A DNA stretch of 64,000 nucleotides from assembly GCA_000708835.1 (NCBI GenBank), contig DF237321.1, positions 1 to 64,000 on the forward strand, given 5' to 3'. Source of the stretch: Klebsormidium nitens (lineage: Eukaryota; Streptophyta; Klebsormidiophyceae; Klebsormidiales; Klebsormidiaceae). The position numbers and the translations under genes were made by a program. This document shows, one piece after another, positions 36,607 through 50,033 of the stretch. Within the stretch, counting starts at the first letter, position 1. Each line of letters starts with the position of its first letter. Below the pieces are notes generated by a model. The model did not search any database, was not told where the DNA came from, and was given only the letters and a program-made list of their open reading frames with translations.

Positions 36607-39600
36607 ATGGATCTTCAACGGCAATTTGAAGAACGCATCAGCGAAAGCTTTGACCTCTCAGCATCTTTTGAGGCAAGTTCCGAGACGGATCGGGCATCAT
36701 AGAAAAATCAAATGGTTCCTGTCAATGCCAGACGCTTCATTCGCTTCTAGGGAGAAACTGCTCATAGAACAAACACTTCAGCTATGCAATGCATTGAAGC
36801 TAGAAGTGGTTTACCTAGGCTCTCTTTGACCAGGAAAGTCCAACAATTTGCTCTGTCTCTGAATCTGCAGACAGAAGGATTCGTAATGCTCTGTGCTTGT
36901 GTGCAGGAGATTGAGAGCTCTGCAATCTTTGATGGAGCCCAAGACGACGATGCAGACGTCAAGCAAGACCCTTTCTCAAAACTCAGACCTTTTCTCCGAG
37001 AAGAGGTATGGCAATCGTTGCTGACACTGGAAAGGCGTCAAGCGATGGCGACTTGCAGAACTCTCAGAACAATGCTTGTCTTAATCTTGATCTAAGCTAC
37101 CCTTCATTTCGAATGTATTCACCGACATCAAGACGAGTGTCTGCTCCTCAGCCTTTGAATATGATTGAAGGCTTCCTTGAAGAGGTTGGTTCCATTAAAA
37201 AGAATGAAGTCCCCAGATGCTGCTCACGCCTAGGACGAAGGAACAAGGTTCCCTGCAACGTTGTGAAACGCCTGTTACTTTGCAGACTCGCGACCAAGCT
37301 TTCAACTTCAGCTCGAGGGCCTTCATCCAGGTAGGGCGTGCGTCTGCCTCCCTGTGGCCACTGATAGTCAAAGTTGAAGATCAAGCTGCGGTCTCCGTTG
37401 AGGCTCCCGCAAGAGCTTTTTTTGATGCCGAGAGCTATCTATTCGCTTTAGCGTGGAAGAGTAGATCCAGAGAATAACAGCTATTCAGTCACCTGACCCA
37501 ATCCATTGATTGACGGTGTCGTGGCTCTTCGAATTGAGGCAGGTTCTGTCGTCATGCTATACAATTTGTCCAAATCGCAACGAAGCACATGCAGCAAATC
37601 AAACCTATATTGCTCTTCAGGTTGCCTATTATGCCGTCAAGCGAGCAGCAAGCGAAGGCCGGTGGCCAGAAAAAATGGAGGCGGGACTCATGAAGGCACT
37701 GATAAGACGGGGAAAGAAGGCACTGGGTGAAGGATGCAATGTGAAACAGCCCGGGAGACGAATGGTTTGTCAGGAAGGTTCGTCATTCTTCATCCTCCTT
37801 TTGTATCCTTGAGCCAGCAGTCGAGCTGTTCATCCCGTATCTGATTGGTAGTGAGTCTTGGAATCTTTCTTGGTGCAGAAAGTAATCAGATACTCTGTCT
37901 CTACAGAACTACGCGTCTGCATCTTCTTCATCTGCCATCTCGTGAAGATTACGGACGCCAGCCTAGCCTCCGGGAAGGAGGACAAGGACACCAGTGGTAG
38001 ACGAGATTGGCTCGGTGAGTTCGTTGCGCCTTTCAAAAGATGGACAGCCCTTGATATATCCTGGACTATTGATGTAAGTTCTCACTGACTGCAAGTCGTC
38101 AATGCATTCTTGAGTCAAACTAAGTGGATCTGTACAAAGAAGCCTTCATTCAGCCCACGATACTCTGTGGAGAACTCTACATTCAATCCAACGCAGATAC
38201 GAAAGCTTCGGCGGTGAGTTTTCTTAGCAGCGTCAGCGCCTCACTGACGAAAGTGTTCAGCAAGGGTCGTGACATTGAAGAAGCTGCGGAGCTTGTGGAA
38301 AGAAGCGCGCTAGACATCGTCATTGGTCAGAACTGGGTGAGGGATCCGACTAGGAGTGCATCAGGAGTGTCTGTTGATGCGTAGAGGAAACGGATGAGGG
38401 ATAAAAGGCTTTTTTCATCATGCGCAAATCTGCCATATCAACATTATTCAATTCCCACTTTTTCCTAACTGCTTCGGAAGCTTGGGTGCTCTTATGAAGC
38501 TTACTCACACCAGCAATCCAACTTGTGTCTGTAGCAGGCGAGGACTGCGCAAGCCAAGTTGACCTTGCAAACGCTGCGGCAGTCAATTGTGCAAATCCTT
38601 GCTCAACCATTCCTTCACGCTGTGAAACGGCCCAAACACGCTTTGGATCTCTTCGACGCTTTAGCTTCTCTCTGGGTTGAAAAGCAACAGCTGATTGAAG
38701 CTATGGTAAGCCTCAAGCGTCCATCATTCTTCTAGGTTTTAGCCGCAATGCTTTATAAGAGTGATAATGCATCTCTTCAACCAATTTGAAAGTCCGACAG
38801 GAGCCCTTGGCATTTTCGAAACCACTTTTGGTGTTAAAAAATTCTGCTCGCTCATCATTCAGGCACTCCAGTTTCGAATTATTTCACACTCACTCATCAT
38901 TCAGGCCGAGGTGCTACACGTCGTAGTGGACTCGGAACCAAAGTGTGGTGTCTCACTCCTGGTAAGTGGACAACGTTTCAGCTCGAGATTACAGCAGATG
39001 TAGTGTGCTACCATGTTTGCGACGACTGGTGGAAACCATTGAGGCTGCTACCTAGTACGCTGGGCCTGAGAATTGCAGAAGGCTTTCTACTTAAACCTTC
39101 TCTGTTATTTTCGTATGCAGTCCCGTGTCGTGGACGTCGTAATTTGTAAAACGAACGCGGCAAAAACAGACAAAATGGCACTTCTTCAAGATCATATAGG
39201 TAAGATTATCTTGATGTCGCCCCGATAGATGGGGGACACGTCAAATCTATCATTGAATTGATTGAAATCTTCTTGCACAGCTCAAGGCACGGGCTCGTAC
39301 TCCAAATGCGGGGCTAGTACTGCTTGGAGGACTTTTTGTGTACTGTTACTAGCCAGATACCGACACTGACTTTGACGAGCTGCCCTAAACCCTTTTCCGT
39401 CCAATTCTACGTCTGCAGAAGCAGGCATGGCAGTGCTCACCAAGTACGCTGACCGAGAGTCGGGCGCCCAAATCCTGGCTGCGTTTCTAGGTAAGCGTTT
39501 TGATGGCTAGTATGATTAAGCTTAGCGGACGTTTGTTGGGCTATTTTGTATTCAAGAATCTTGATGGCGGTAGAAGAGGCGCTATATGTATGTTGGATCT

Positions 39601-42600
39601 CCTCATATCCCTTACAACCGCTTGCGCACGTTCCATAATCTGTAATTTGCAATACACCCGCTTCGACTACGAGGCAGCTTCTGACTGCAGACCTTCGATT
39701 GCATGCAGGCTCGCTCTCGCCCGTCGTTTTTAATGAGCGCTCAGGAATCCGCAAGTCCTTCTTGGACATCGTCTGCTCTTGTCTAGCATGTAGCAGGTTG
39801 TCACGCGCTGACGGCAACGCTCTTCTGAAGATCAATTCGCTTTTCTTGACCGACAAGGACGCCAACGTCAGACTCCGCGTTCTCTCTTCAATCAGCAAGG
39901 GTCCGCAATGCCTTGGCTTGCTGACAGCTTCAGATTCATTTCCCATCGTAGAAGCTATAATCAAGCGCCTCCTTGATAAGAGCAAGATCGTCCGTTTGAA
40001 AGCCCTCCAAACAATGGAACGCATTCTGGGCTACCTTACAGATTCAAGACAGAAGCATTATGCAGCCGAAGAAGATGAAAGCTCTGGCACGGATCTCTTA
40101 CGAACAAAGACGCAGATCCAGACCTCGCTCTTTCCTATGCTCGCAAGGATGCTCACCATCCCGCAAGATTCTCCATACTTTTGCAAAGAGTCTCTTCTCG
40201 GAGCAGCGCGACTCCTCTCGATGCCTTGCCAAATCGGGGTTATTCAGCCTTACCTCGAGTCTCTGATTGCAATGAATCACTCACCTGACAGCCAAGCCCT
40301 TACAATAGAGGTACTGCAAGCGCACCTGGACTCCTACCAGGCCTGGAGCTCCTTCTTATGCTCCTCAAGTGACAGGGCACTAGTAAAACTGGACAGTTTT
40401 CTGAAGGAAGCTTCTGCGTCCTCTTCATCAGGAGGTTACGACGGAAACAAGATCGAACATTCAGGTAAAAATCTTCGTGAGCCATATTAACACTGTGTTC
40501 TCGTCCCCAATTTGAATCTCGTAATTTTTCTGGAGACTGCCCCTCAGACTAAGGTCATCTCTATATTGATCAAGGAAGCTTCTATCCACGTTGAAAGCCC
40601 AACGTCAGCCAACTATGGACTTTTGCAGGCGCTCCGCAGCAAAGATTTCCAAGCGAGAAGCACCAGAAGCTCGTTCTACAGGCTTTCAACATCATTTCAC
40701 AGTTGCAAAGCAGGGAGCTTACGAAAGCAGAGGTTTTGGGTGCGCTCAAGGTCATCGTATTCCTCATGGCTCCACAAACTCCTGTCAGCACCAGGATGGG
40801 AGACCAGTTGCATTCTCTGGTGCTGTCTGTACGGTGGTCAGCGCAACTGCACGGATCGGTCGAGGAAAATGAGAGCACGTTAGACGGAAACGACTGCCTC
40901 AAGTGGAGCCTGAAGGTAAGCCTACAGAAGTAACCTGAAGTGCAGCTCATTATTCCGTCTACAGTTAGATGTGCTCATGCTTGCTCTTAAGCTGCAGCTT
41001 TACCTACCGTTGATATATGAGCGTGTCCGTGCGAAGAAAGCATCATCTTTGCAAAGTAACGTGATCACATATGCATAACTAGATCCTGTAGATTCGAAAT
41101 CTGGATATATCCCAACCTCTTGTGCAGACTTGTGCGACCGTGTCCAGAAAGCTGAATATCAAAACCTGGACCGAAGCAGAGGATTTGCTGCGGCTTCACT
41201 TCGTCTCCCTGTACCCCTCTCACAAAGAGGAGGTAATAGAGCTTCTCTACAGCATGGGAGATCCGCTCAGACTTTCTGAGGAGATTTTGAGGTGAGAACA
41301 TGTGGTCGATACGACAGTCAGCACTTAAATTTTTCACGGCTCATCGAGATTCTCGAAGCACTACCTGACAGCTTGTATGATACAGATGCCTTAGTATTTC
41401 CAAGAGATGCTGACACCCGGTGCAGAAACGCAGCGATGGTTGACGGCACAGGTCTATTTCTGCGAGCTTCGGGAAGCTTTGTGTCTGCAGAGATCTCATA
41501 AACAATATCCCTGAGTTGCAGAGCATACGTAGAGGCTGGGGTGTTCACCAGTCCCCAGCATCTCGGGACTCTCGTCCACTTCGTTCAGTGGATTGGCGAT
41601 ATGTCTAGGAACTACAAGACTGCGGAGACGCTTTTCTTGAGCCAAATGAGAGACTCTCGGCACGTGAAGGAAAGAAGGACCTCCCGACTCGAAGATGGAT
41701 TCGATTACATGGACGAAGAAGACGAGAAAGCAAATGAGGAAGGCGAGTCTCCTCTAAACCGACATATTTGGAGGTTTCCGTTCAAGAACCCACAGCGCAC
41801 GTCTGGATCTCGTCTAACTTCCTTTGATGAGATAGTAGGAACCAGGTCTTCTTGTCAAAGAAAAATTTGACTCTGTCTCGTCAGCAGAAAAGGTTTCACA
41901 CAGCTTGCGAGCAGATTGGTGACACTTGAGAGGGAGGAAAGTGCGATACATCGGTCCTTTCTCGTCGTGCAGATGCAGTGCAACACTTCGCGGCCTCTCT
42001 GCTCGCCGGGGACTCGGTCCCGGGCTGCTACGTCCCTGTTCTGGCCCACCTCGCTTCCAACCGCGAACTTCCTACCCTCCTGCGAACAGCAGCTGTGACA
42101 AGCCTCGGAAGCTTCTTGCTTCTCTCCCCCGACCTTGCAAAGCAGCACAAGCATTTGGTGCAGGATCTCTTGAGAGAAGGGGCTCCGGAGATGAAACTCG
42201 CAGCACTTGAAGTCGCTTCTAAGCTAGTTCTGCAAGCCCCAAACGAGTATACGCCGGTCTTCGAGACCATCCAGCAGCTGTTGCTAAACTCCGACGTCAA
42301 AGAGACGGCCTACTGCGTCTTCGCGGAACTCCTTCTACAGCAGGTCCGTTCAATTGCTTCCAGAAAAAAATTCTGCTCTCCTGCAGTTTTTCGGTAAGAA
42401 GTAAGTCGCACTTACTGTCTGGTTGCTTTGGTCTGAAGCTCACTTAACGAAGCAGCGATGAAACCCGTCTTGCATCTGGTCATTCTTTATATCTTGCTTT
42501 ATCTTGCAATTCCGTCTCAAGATCGTCCTTTTTCCTGCAACAGAAGCTGAGAGCTCACGTGTATCTGGGGGCCATTACCGCTGGCTTGGTGGACAGCTCT

Positions 42601-43744
42601 GCCAGGATCCAAAGCCTCATGGTCTTTGTGCTTCAAAGGCTCCTTGAAGACTCGGGGCGTGCAAGGTGAGACGGGGTGTAGTGGGACTTGTGCTTAATTG
42701 TCAAGAAGAAGCGTGTCTACGTTCAAGAGAACTTGGGTCTGTGCACTGAAACCGTTTCTTCGCTTCCTAAAGTCCTCGAGTTTCGCGCCTTAAGTAGAAT
42801 TCCGTCAACGTAATGTTGAACGAAACCAGATTAAACTGCAAACTTCGGCTTTTCGTTGTACCTTTTGACGTGACGTGACTCTTTGCACAAGCAGATTGTT
42901 GGCTTTTTCCCCTCAGGTACAAGATCGTGGTCGACGCATACAAGCAGAGCGCGCCGGAAGTCAGGACGGGCCTGCTGGAAACCTTGTTGGACGGCTTCCT
43001 GGACGAGAAGGATCTGAAAGCGGACGACTTGGCGAGCCACGTTCTGCAGCTGCTGGTGCTCGGAACTGAAGGGGCTGCAGAGTTTGCCGCGCACTTGAGC
43101 CCTTCCGCAAAGGTTCTGCAACAGTTGGACGCCCACGTCCAGGTCAGTGGCATCCGTCTTCGACATAATGACAAAGCTACAGCAACAAAAGGAAAACAAC
43201 TTTGCTCGCCTTTCCGGCAAACCTTACTTCCATCTTACGCTACCGAAGAGATTGTTGCAGCCATATTTCAGACTTTTGCGCTGTTCGCCAACGAAACAGC
43301 GCCGGTTAGCCTTCATTCGTAAAATCTTGTTTCGTTTGTTTTGATCAAGTCAGGCAGCTGGTGGACGTATCGATGTTACAGCACATGCTTCAGGACCTGT
43401 CCTCGGGTTTCGCCTCTTTCTGACCCTCTTTGCACACCACGCTGCCGCAGGCCTGCCCTCCTCGGATCTCTCTCTCGAACGACCCGGAATCCGTCGAAGC
43501 CCTCTGCAAGTTTGTCGCAAACCACCGGAAGCATTCTTCCGCAACGACCGCAAGCAAGGATCTTGTGAACAGGCTGCTCGACCACTTCCAGAAAAAGACT
43601 CGGAGGCGCAAACGACGTGCGGAGATTAGCACTGCGCCAGAAAGCTCGTCTTTGGGAGCTATTGAAGAGTACGCTAGAGCGGTCGACGCTTTCAACGAGA
43701 AGGCCGATGCGAGCAGCATATATGAGATTATTGGTGATGGATAG
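36607..43744 (+). CDS. Divergent condensin subunit D2-like HEAT-repeat protein
   Basis: Probable structural subunit of the condensin I complex, which compacts chromosomes. Exons supported by frame and splice sites: 36607-36672, 36907-37005, 37152-37184 (weak), 37286-37330, 37621-37777, 37907-38014, 38125-38336, 38538-38705, 38905-38961, 39121-39199, 39419-39490, 39709-40464, 40629-40915, 41128-41291, 41522-41742, 41973-42343, 42544-42665, 42917-43142 and last 43451-43744; roughly 1180 aa. The start is MDLQRQFEERISE. The D2-like order of segments is visible: LLDKSKIVRLKALQTMERIL; then an acidic loop followed by SLLAGDSVPGCYVPVL and LRTAAVTSLGSFLLLSP, matching the LAGDSLLGRF...LRRAA region before the Cnd1 core; then LQRLLEDSGRARYKIVVDAY matching the FFHELSKKG...YNLLPDI region. 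Similarity is low. One small exon between 43142 and 43451 is unresolved. Two introns (36673, 41743) appear to use GC donors. Confidence 0.72.
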
Positions 43745-44745
43745 CCTGTACGTGAGTCCGATGGTGGCCTGGCGATGTCTGGCGCTAAGTGCTTTGGTAA
43801 ACCAGAGAAACAGAGTGTTCACAAGGAAGCCTCTCATGCAAAGAAAGGGACAAATTTGATCTGGTCGGGGGACGCGCACGCGCTTCAAGGGGTACAGTTG
43901 CCGTCCTTGTAAAAGTATGTCTCAGGGCGCAATCGGTTCTTCGCGGATCGCTCGGCGAATCAAGGCGTCAGAAAGGCGGTTCGCTTTCCCGGGCCCTGGA
44001 GGCCCCGATTGAGGATTAATATACCGTAAGAGAATGTTGAAAACGTACTGCCACCGGATGTAATTGATGGATCGGAGATGGATTACTGTAGGAGAAAAAG
44101 CTTGGCCGACTGAGCATCCAACTAAGCATGCTGGAGTACACCCACAAATATATCATGCAGTGGCATACATGCATGCTGCCTTGTCTGGCCGGACTCAATC
44201 GCATCGCCCTTTTTGCGGCGTGCCAACATGCATGATCAAGTCACGCGTCGGAGGGGCTTAATTTAGCCGCGGATGCCTTGTAAACGCCTTAATGCCATGA
44301 TGCGCCTTGTGAACGTACTAGCCGGGCCCGTGTGACCTCCGACATAGCTGCACTCACACGCATCACTCACCATGATGCAGCCGCGCTAAGTAGGCTAGTA
44401 TGGCAGGATACCTAGCCATACTCAGCGGTGCATACATAACCATTGAATCGCAAGACTCGGCAGGAATGCATCAGATGCATATTAAGGATATCAATTTAAG
44501 GAATAGCCTAGGTGCTCCGGTTAAGAGAACAACTGCGTACCCATAGATGCAGCTGCGCGCAACCACTGTAGCGGGCCTCAATAACCCATTCCCCAGGCTC
44601 CATCAAGGATTGACGCATGTTCCGCAACGAAAGGCTGTGGAGCTGTTCGATTCAAGAACACTCCGACTTTTTGCGTCTTTAAAGCACGGTACCACGTGTG
44701 TTCGAACAAGCACCTCGCTTCCAGATCATGATTACCACAGGCTCG
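43745..44745. other. Convergent intergenic spacer, no gene seen
   Basis: About 1 kb between the stop codons of the condensin-like gene (+) and PTH2 (-). It has frequent CATGCATG-like palindromic words and only short frames. Both genes must end transcription here, but no polyadenylation signal can be named with confidence. Confidence 0.5.
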
Positions 44746-47700
44746 CTATAGAAGTTTGAGATGACCCGTTACGTCGTCAACTAGTTTCGCCGGACCTGCA
44801 AAGAATTGAAATGAGAGTAAGGGTATGGCAGCAAACAGGACGAAATCCTGCTTCAAAGTTCCCCGCATTGAGGTAGTGTGAACGAGGAAGGCGCGAGGAT
44901 AAGGATCAAGAGCGAGCAATCGAGTATGGTGACATCCGAGCCTCTTATACGGCGAATCCAAAGTATGCTCACCTACGATCGCCATGACAGTCCGAGAGTC
45001 TGCAAATCGACAGGGGCGTCAGTAGATACCGGGATAGACGGATAAAAGTCTTTCTAAGCGTTCCAATCCGATATTGCGAGGAGATCAAACTAGATTGCTG
45101 AAGTGCTAAGGCACCCATGTAGTGATATCTGACGGTTCGTAGTACTACAGCATTGCTGCTCAATCGCCTTCTGTTTCGTGATTCCAATCTGCTTGGACGA
45201 CCTCTTCCTTACGAGCAAAAGTGGACGACCAGCGCCGAGTCAACCGTGCGGTGCCGGTCATCGCGGACTACCGTAAGCAACCTTTGCGTGCTCAACTGTC
45301 ATCATCAGACTCACGTAGATGCAGATTTCTCCGCAATAAGACATTTGTCACTTACTTGGAGCAATCTGCGTGCGTCCCGCATCTATGGTGATATGGGTCG
45401 GCAAACCGACCGCCCTAGCTTGACTCTGCAAGAACGGAAGTCGAATGAGACAAAGTCGGGCAAGCCACAGAGCCTCCTGCTCGTGCCCATCTTGATTTTG
45501 CTGCTTCGTTTCTCCACTTAACTGCCTCATTGACTTTATCTACGCGTCGGATTAATACGCCTATGCCAAGCCTGCCGCAGATTTCTTCTTGATTCGAACG
45601 GGTCATTTTTTGTCTATCGGTAAGCAAGATGGTTTGTAATCAGTGCTGACGTTTCCCGTCAAGTTGTTTTTGACCCTCAGCGGAATCATGCCCCGGCGAA
45701 TCTGCACGCTTCCGTCTCCTTTATGCCAACGAACCACCTCAAGATTTAAGCCTCAACTCTGCGTAACATGCAACACGATGACATCCTGACAAATTGCGGT
45801 CCTGATGTAACGGCGCTCCGAACCACGTAATCTGCGGAAGTATCCGCCGTTGACTCGTAGCATTCTGATTCCAAAGCATGCTTACCTGCAAAGCGAGAAT
45901 GTCGGCTTCCGTCTCGGCCTTGACAACGACCTTCACTTGGGCGCAGTACTCCCATCTGCGAGCGAACCAAGACGGACGCGTTCATCAAAGTTGTGGCGAC
46001 TGCAATGTCCGTAATGCAACACCTTTGGTCGCCTGTCAATTTCAAAGCAGGCCTTACGACGTCTCAAATTCTACTCACATGATCAAAACTTTGAGACATT
46101 AATCTCGTCTCCAGATTTGAGGGCGACCGCATACAGTACGAAAAAGACCTGCAAATTGCTGGTGACATCAACCCTCGCAGGCGAACAGCCCCGAAACCAG
46201 TCATCCTCACCTCCGAAGTATTGAGGGCCCTCGTCTCAGAAGGTGCTTATATACCCCCAATGTTGCGTGGCTGCACAACAAACGCCGTTTTCAGGAAGCT
46301 GTCACCAAACAACGAGGACAAAGGCAGAGACGACTCCTTCTGAATCTGCACAAATTGCTCTAGAGTTGCCACAGGCGAGAGTTGGCAAGGGCACTGGCTG
46401 TGCACACCAGAGTCTGCTTTAGGCCTGCCACCCACATGGTTGATCTTTTGAACAGTCATTCAAAATCGTCCAGATCCTCTGAGATCAGTAGGGAAAGGGG
46501 TCTCTCACAGGTGGATTCGTCGGACCGCATTGCTTGCTTCCAAGAGCAAACAGTCACTTGCATCACGATACCAGAATATGAGAAGCAATTGCCATGCATT
46601 CCGGAACCCACCTGCACTGAGCAGCGATTTTGCCCTTCCCCATCTTCAGGTCGTTCCGAACCACCAGCACCTGAGCGACAGCATTAGTGTGATGTCAGCA
46701 AGACAATCATTGAGGATGGTTGTCAAGGCATGAATGGGTTAGACCATTGCTTTACGGTATCGGAGCTGAAGGGGGGAATCAAAGGGGCAAACACCGGCAA
46801 ATTGAAACCTGAGAAGTTGGAGTTGATGAACGTCTAATGTGTGATCAAGCAGTCCAACTGAGGTGGGACCGAGGATTCTACTCAAAGAATCTGCATCGGT
46901 CCCGGTGCCTGTTCAGATTGGCCTCTAGTCCTGAGCTCCTGCTGATATGTAACAAACGGATGACCTACTTTCTGAAGAAACCCCCATACATTCCGATGTC
47001 AATTCGTCCAGGTAGACCGTCTAACCCACAGAACTCACTTGCAGGACAATCAAACTCTGGAGGTGACCAGAAGGTGGAAGCGCGCCCCACGCAGAAAGCT
47101 GACGGTTTCAAGCATTAAGCCTGGTCAAATGAACCTACTAGGACCTCGATGTCGTATGAAAGCACCCTTCAACAACTTGGTAAGCCTTCAAGACAAAGTC
47201 GGCTCCTACAATCCCATTTCATCTCTCATAAAGGAAAAAAGTTGAAGACACGGTACGCACCATCTTAAAGTCCTCGTACTTCTTCGCCAGCTCCTCATAC
47301 TCATCAACGCCAGAGTTCGCAGATGGCATGTCCTCTTCTGCATCGCTCTCATCTTCTTCCTCCTCTCCATCGACTTCCTCTTCCTCCTCTAATTCTGTGC
47401 TTTGTGGAAGTTTTGGGTACTGCAGCGTCACCCCCAGGTACCAACCTGCATCAACAATTGAGGCGCAGTTGTTGTGTGAACAATGAGGCCATCAATTTGC
47501 AGAGGAAGGTCACAGACCATCACATTCTGATGGTCTACTGTATTGCATTGCTACCTTACACAACATCATTGAAACTGACACAGCCTCAATGAGTGTGTTG
47601 CAAGTGCAAATCCAAGCTACGTGTTCTATATGCCTCTCCAAGACATTGTAAGATCAGTTTGGGATTGGATTGGCAGCCCCATCAATCCCCTCGGTGCACT

Positions 47701-47852
47701 TGCAAGGGCAATCACCACTTATAAGCTGCAACGGTTTAAGGGCCTCCCGCTTTAAGCTGCACAGAGAACATTCTGTTGAGCTCACCAAGGAACAATGCAC
47801 CAGCAGCGACTCCCAGAAACTGATACAGAGACGCCACTTGCGCTGCCGCCAT
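44746..47852 (-). CDS. PTH2: Peptidyl-tRNA hydrolase 2, membrane-anchored (8 exons)
   Basis: Releases tRNA from stalled peptidyl-tRNA. Exons on the minus strand, in order: 47852-47786, 47445-47261, 46670-46612, 46270-46211, 45955-45886, 45425-45356, 44999-44973, 44795-44746; all phases agree, total 588 bases, 195 aa. The N-terminus (MAAAQVASLYQFLGVAAGAL, continuing into WYLGV) is one membrane helix, followed by an acidic Glu/Asp linker. The catalytic domain shows VLVVRNDLKMGKGKIAAQCS, HATLGVYKHLLRRGP, RWEYCAQVKVVVK, ITIDAGRTQIAPNSRTVMAI and the terminal DDVTGHLKLL. These are the diagnostic PTH2 motifs with the conserved Lys, Asp and Thr positions. The anchor implies an organelle outer membrane or ER location, as in animal and plant PTH2, but that is inference. 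Confidence 0.95.
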
Positions 47853-50033
47853 GGTAGCAGGATGTACCGTAGCGAGAGCTTTCTGAAGAAGCTTTGAGAA
47901 GCGCAATGGACCGGCCTGCAATGGAATACTACTTTTAAGTTAAAAGACGAGCGAAGAGGAAGAGGTGGATGGACGCCCATGCACTACAAATAAGATGGAG
48001 GCTTTTCATTGGCTTGCCTTTCAAAGGGAACCCGTAGGAATTGATCACGAACGAATGATTGGCGGAACATTCAGACCGCAATCGTAGACTGGCCGTTGGC
48101 TTAGCCAGATTTCGATGCGGAAGGTTTGGTGCCGATCGTCCTGGCCGGACTTTGCCAAATGATTATCATGCATGGCGCGACATGCATGACACTATCTTTT
48201 AAAATCGAAACGAAGCTCCGCATTATCCGGCATAATAAGGGACCGCCAGACTATATTAACGTGCTTCGTCGGGTTCACCTGCTTCGGCAGCTGGTATCTT
48301 TGGGTTACTTATCGGGTTTAGTGTTGATGGCCATCTTTGGTGCTATGCGGGTTAATGTGGGTTAAGTTATCGAGAGAAGGCGCATGGCCAGTATGGTCTG
48401 GGCGCTGTGCGCGGCATGGGGCGCCGGCCTCTGCGCGCAACTTTAGACTGTCCGATTACGAGAAGGAAGAGATCGGACGGCTCAAACTCAGCAAGCACAC
48501 AAAGGCAAGCCACGGTTCCCCGCAGGGGAACCATTCGGGTCACCGCTCGTTCCTCAAAGCACAAAATTCTGGCGAACCCTGGGAAATGCAGGCGATGACC
48601 CGCATGACGGTTTTGGTGCCCGGCGTGACGGTGGCGACACCTTGACCCTGAGGGTGACGCGACTTACCGGCAACTCAAGACCGTTGCCGGTGCCGGTCTC
48701 AGGAAGACCAAACGGTAATGGTACTCAAACCGTGCACGGTGAAAGCATCTGTGGAGAGCATTGATCAGTTGTCACTATTTCAAAAATGTCGAAAACTTGT
48801 AAAACCCTCTGCCTTGGCCATTGGCATGGGTGCTGGGATTTGGGCATCACAAGGGCGGGTTGGAAGGGCCTGCGATTTGCAAGTACCAGTGCTGAGCAGG
48901 TTGTCTGTCTAACTAAGGCATCTGGTGAGCGCCAAAGGATTATTGAGGTTGCTGCTGATTGCGCAGCGCATAGTCAGATGATGCGGCGCTTATGGCGACC
49001 AGCTTGCTCGCAACCTACGGGCCGCACAGGCTCCTACGAACAGGCGTTTTGAGCAAGCAAGATTCAAGGGGCTCTTTCCGACACACGGCGTCTCAAGGTG
49101 TGTCATCTGCACCATAAGCACTGTCTGTGATGCTGGATTCTCTTTTGCATGCAAAGAGGAAGAAATTGTTCTTGTCCCGTCATGATCTTCCTATGTTCCA
49201 GCGAGCCACTTCGGCGCTCAACTTGTTGCCCTCTATGCCTCTTTGTAGCAAGGTTGATCTGCAAGGAGGCACCAGATGTGGCCCACTCAAGTATGTCTAT
49301 GTTTCTCATAGCCCCTATCTTTTTGGCCAGTATCGCGAATTCCTGCGGGAGTCTCTGCCACCACCACTGGAAAGCGCTGTCTCTCGTCTTCAAACTCCTA
49401 TGAGGATTTTGCGTGCTGCCGCTCGTTAAGAAGCGATTCAATCGTGTCACATCAAAGCTCCACTTCAAGGCCCCAAGGCACACTCCACCGGATTTGAAGT
49501 GTGCCGGTGGTAAACTTTTGCCACCACTGCTGAAAAGTCTACATATGTGTCCGTTCGCAGGGAGCTCGTGCACAGCCACCTGTCAAGTAGGACGCCAGGT
49601 GACGGACACTTTCTTACAACGGAGAACCATGTTCCATCTTCAGAGAGCAGCAGGTGAGACGCTTCCGCGCAATAGATGACTACTGACCTTGAGCAAGTTC
49701 TCAGACCACAGTAACAGAAGCAGCGGTTTACCTTTTGTTTGAAGTTCCCTTGGCGAAAGGTTTGCTCAGCTTGTTAGCTGCCAACTAAAGAACTCTTTAG
49801 GCAGTTGACGGTGTTTTGCGCCATCGAAGCGTGAGAAACCTGTAGTTTGTCTGCCGCTTGTTTCAAGTTTCATAGATTTGTACCCCTGTGTCATTCCCTT
49901 GTCCTTCTTCATCCACCGCCTCCACCTTAAACCGTTTCGAAGCCTGCACAAGTAACCAGTCAGTCACACCTCTCTCGCGCTCTACAAAGAACCATTCATC
50001 CTGAATCGGACTTTATCATCTCCCCTCTTCCAG
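47853..50033. other. Intergenic, weak open frames only
   Basis: Nothing certain was found. A 158-codon minus-strand frame (49103-49579) and a 102-codon plus-strand frame (48337-48645) are the longest; neither shows a motif I recognise. The first exon or promoter of the YqaJ-type nuclease gene probably lies near the right end. Confidence 0.45.

Noticed and set aside
38040-38074. Possible 34-base exon ending at a strong GTAAGT donor in the condensin-like gene
   Set aside because: Its length breaks the phase needed between exons 37907-38014 and 38125-38336, which join directly in frame.
49103-49579. 158-codon minus-strand open frame in the intergenic region
   Set aside because: No domain, no splice context and uneven composition; possibly a fragment of mobile DNA but not supportable as a gene.
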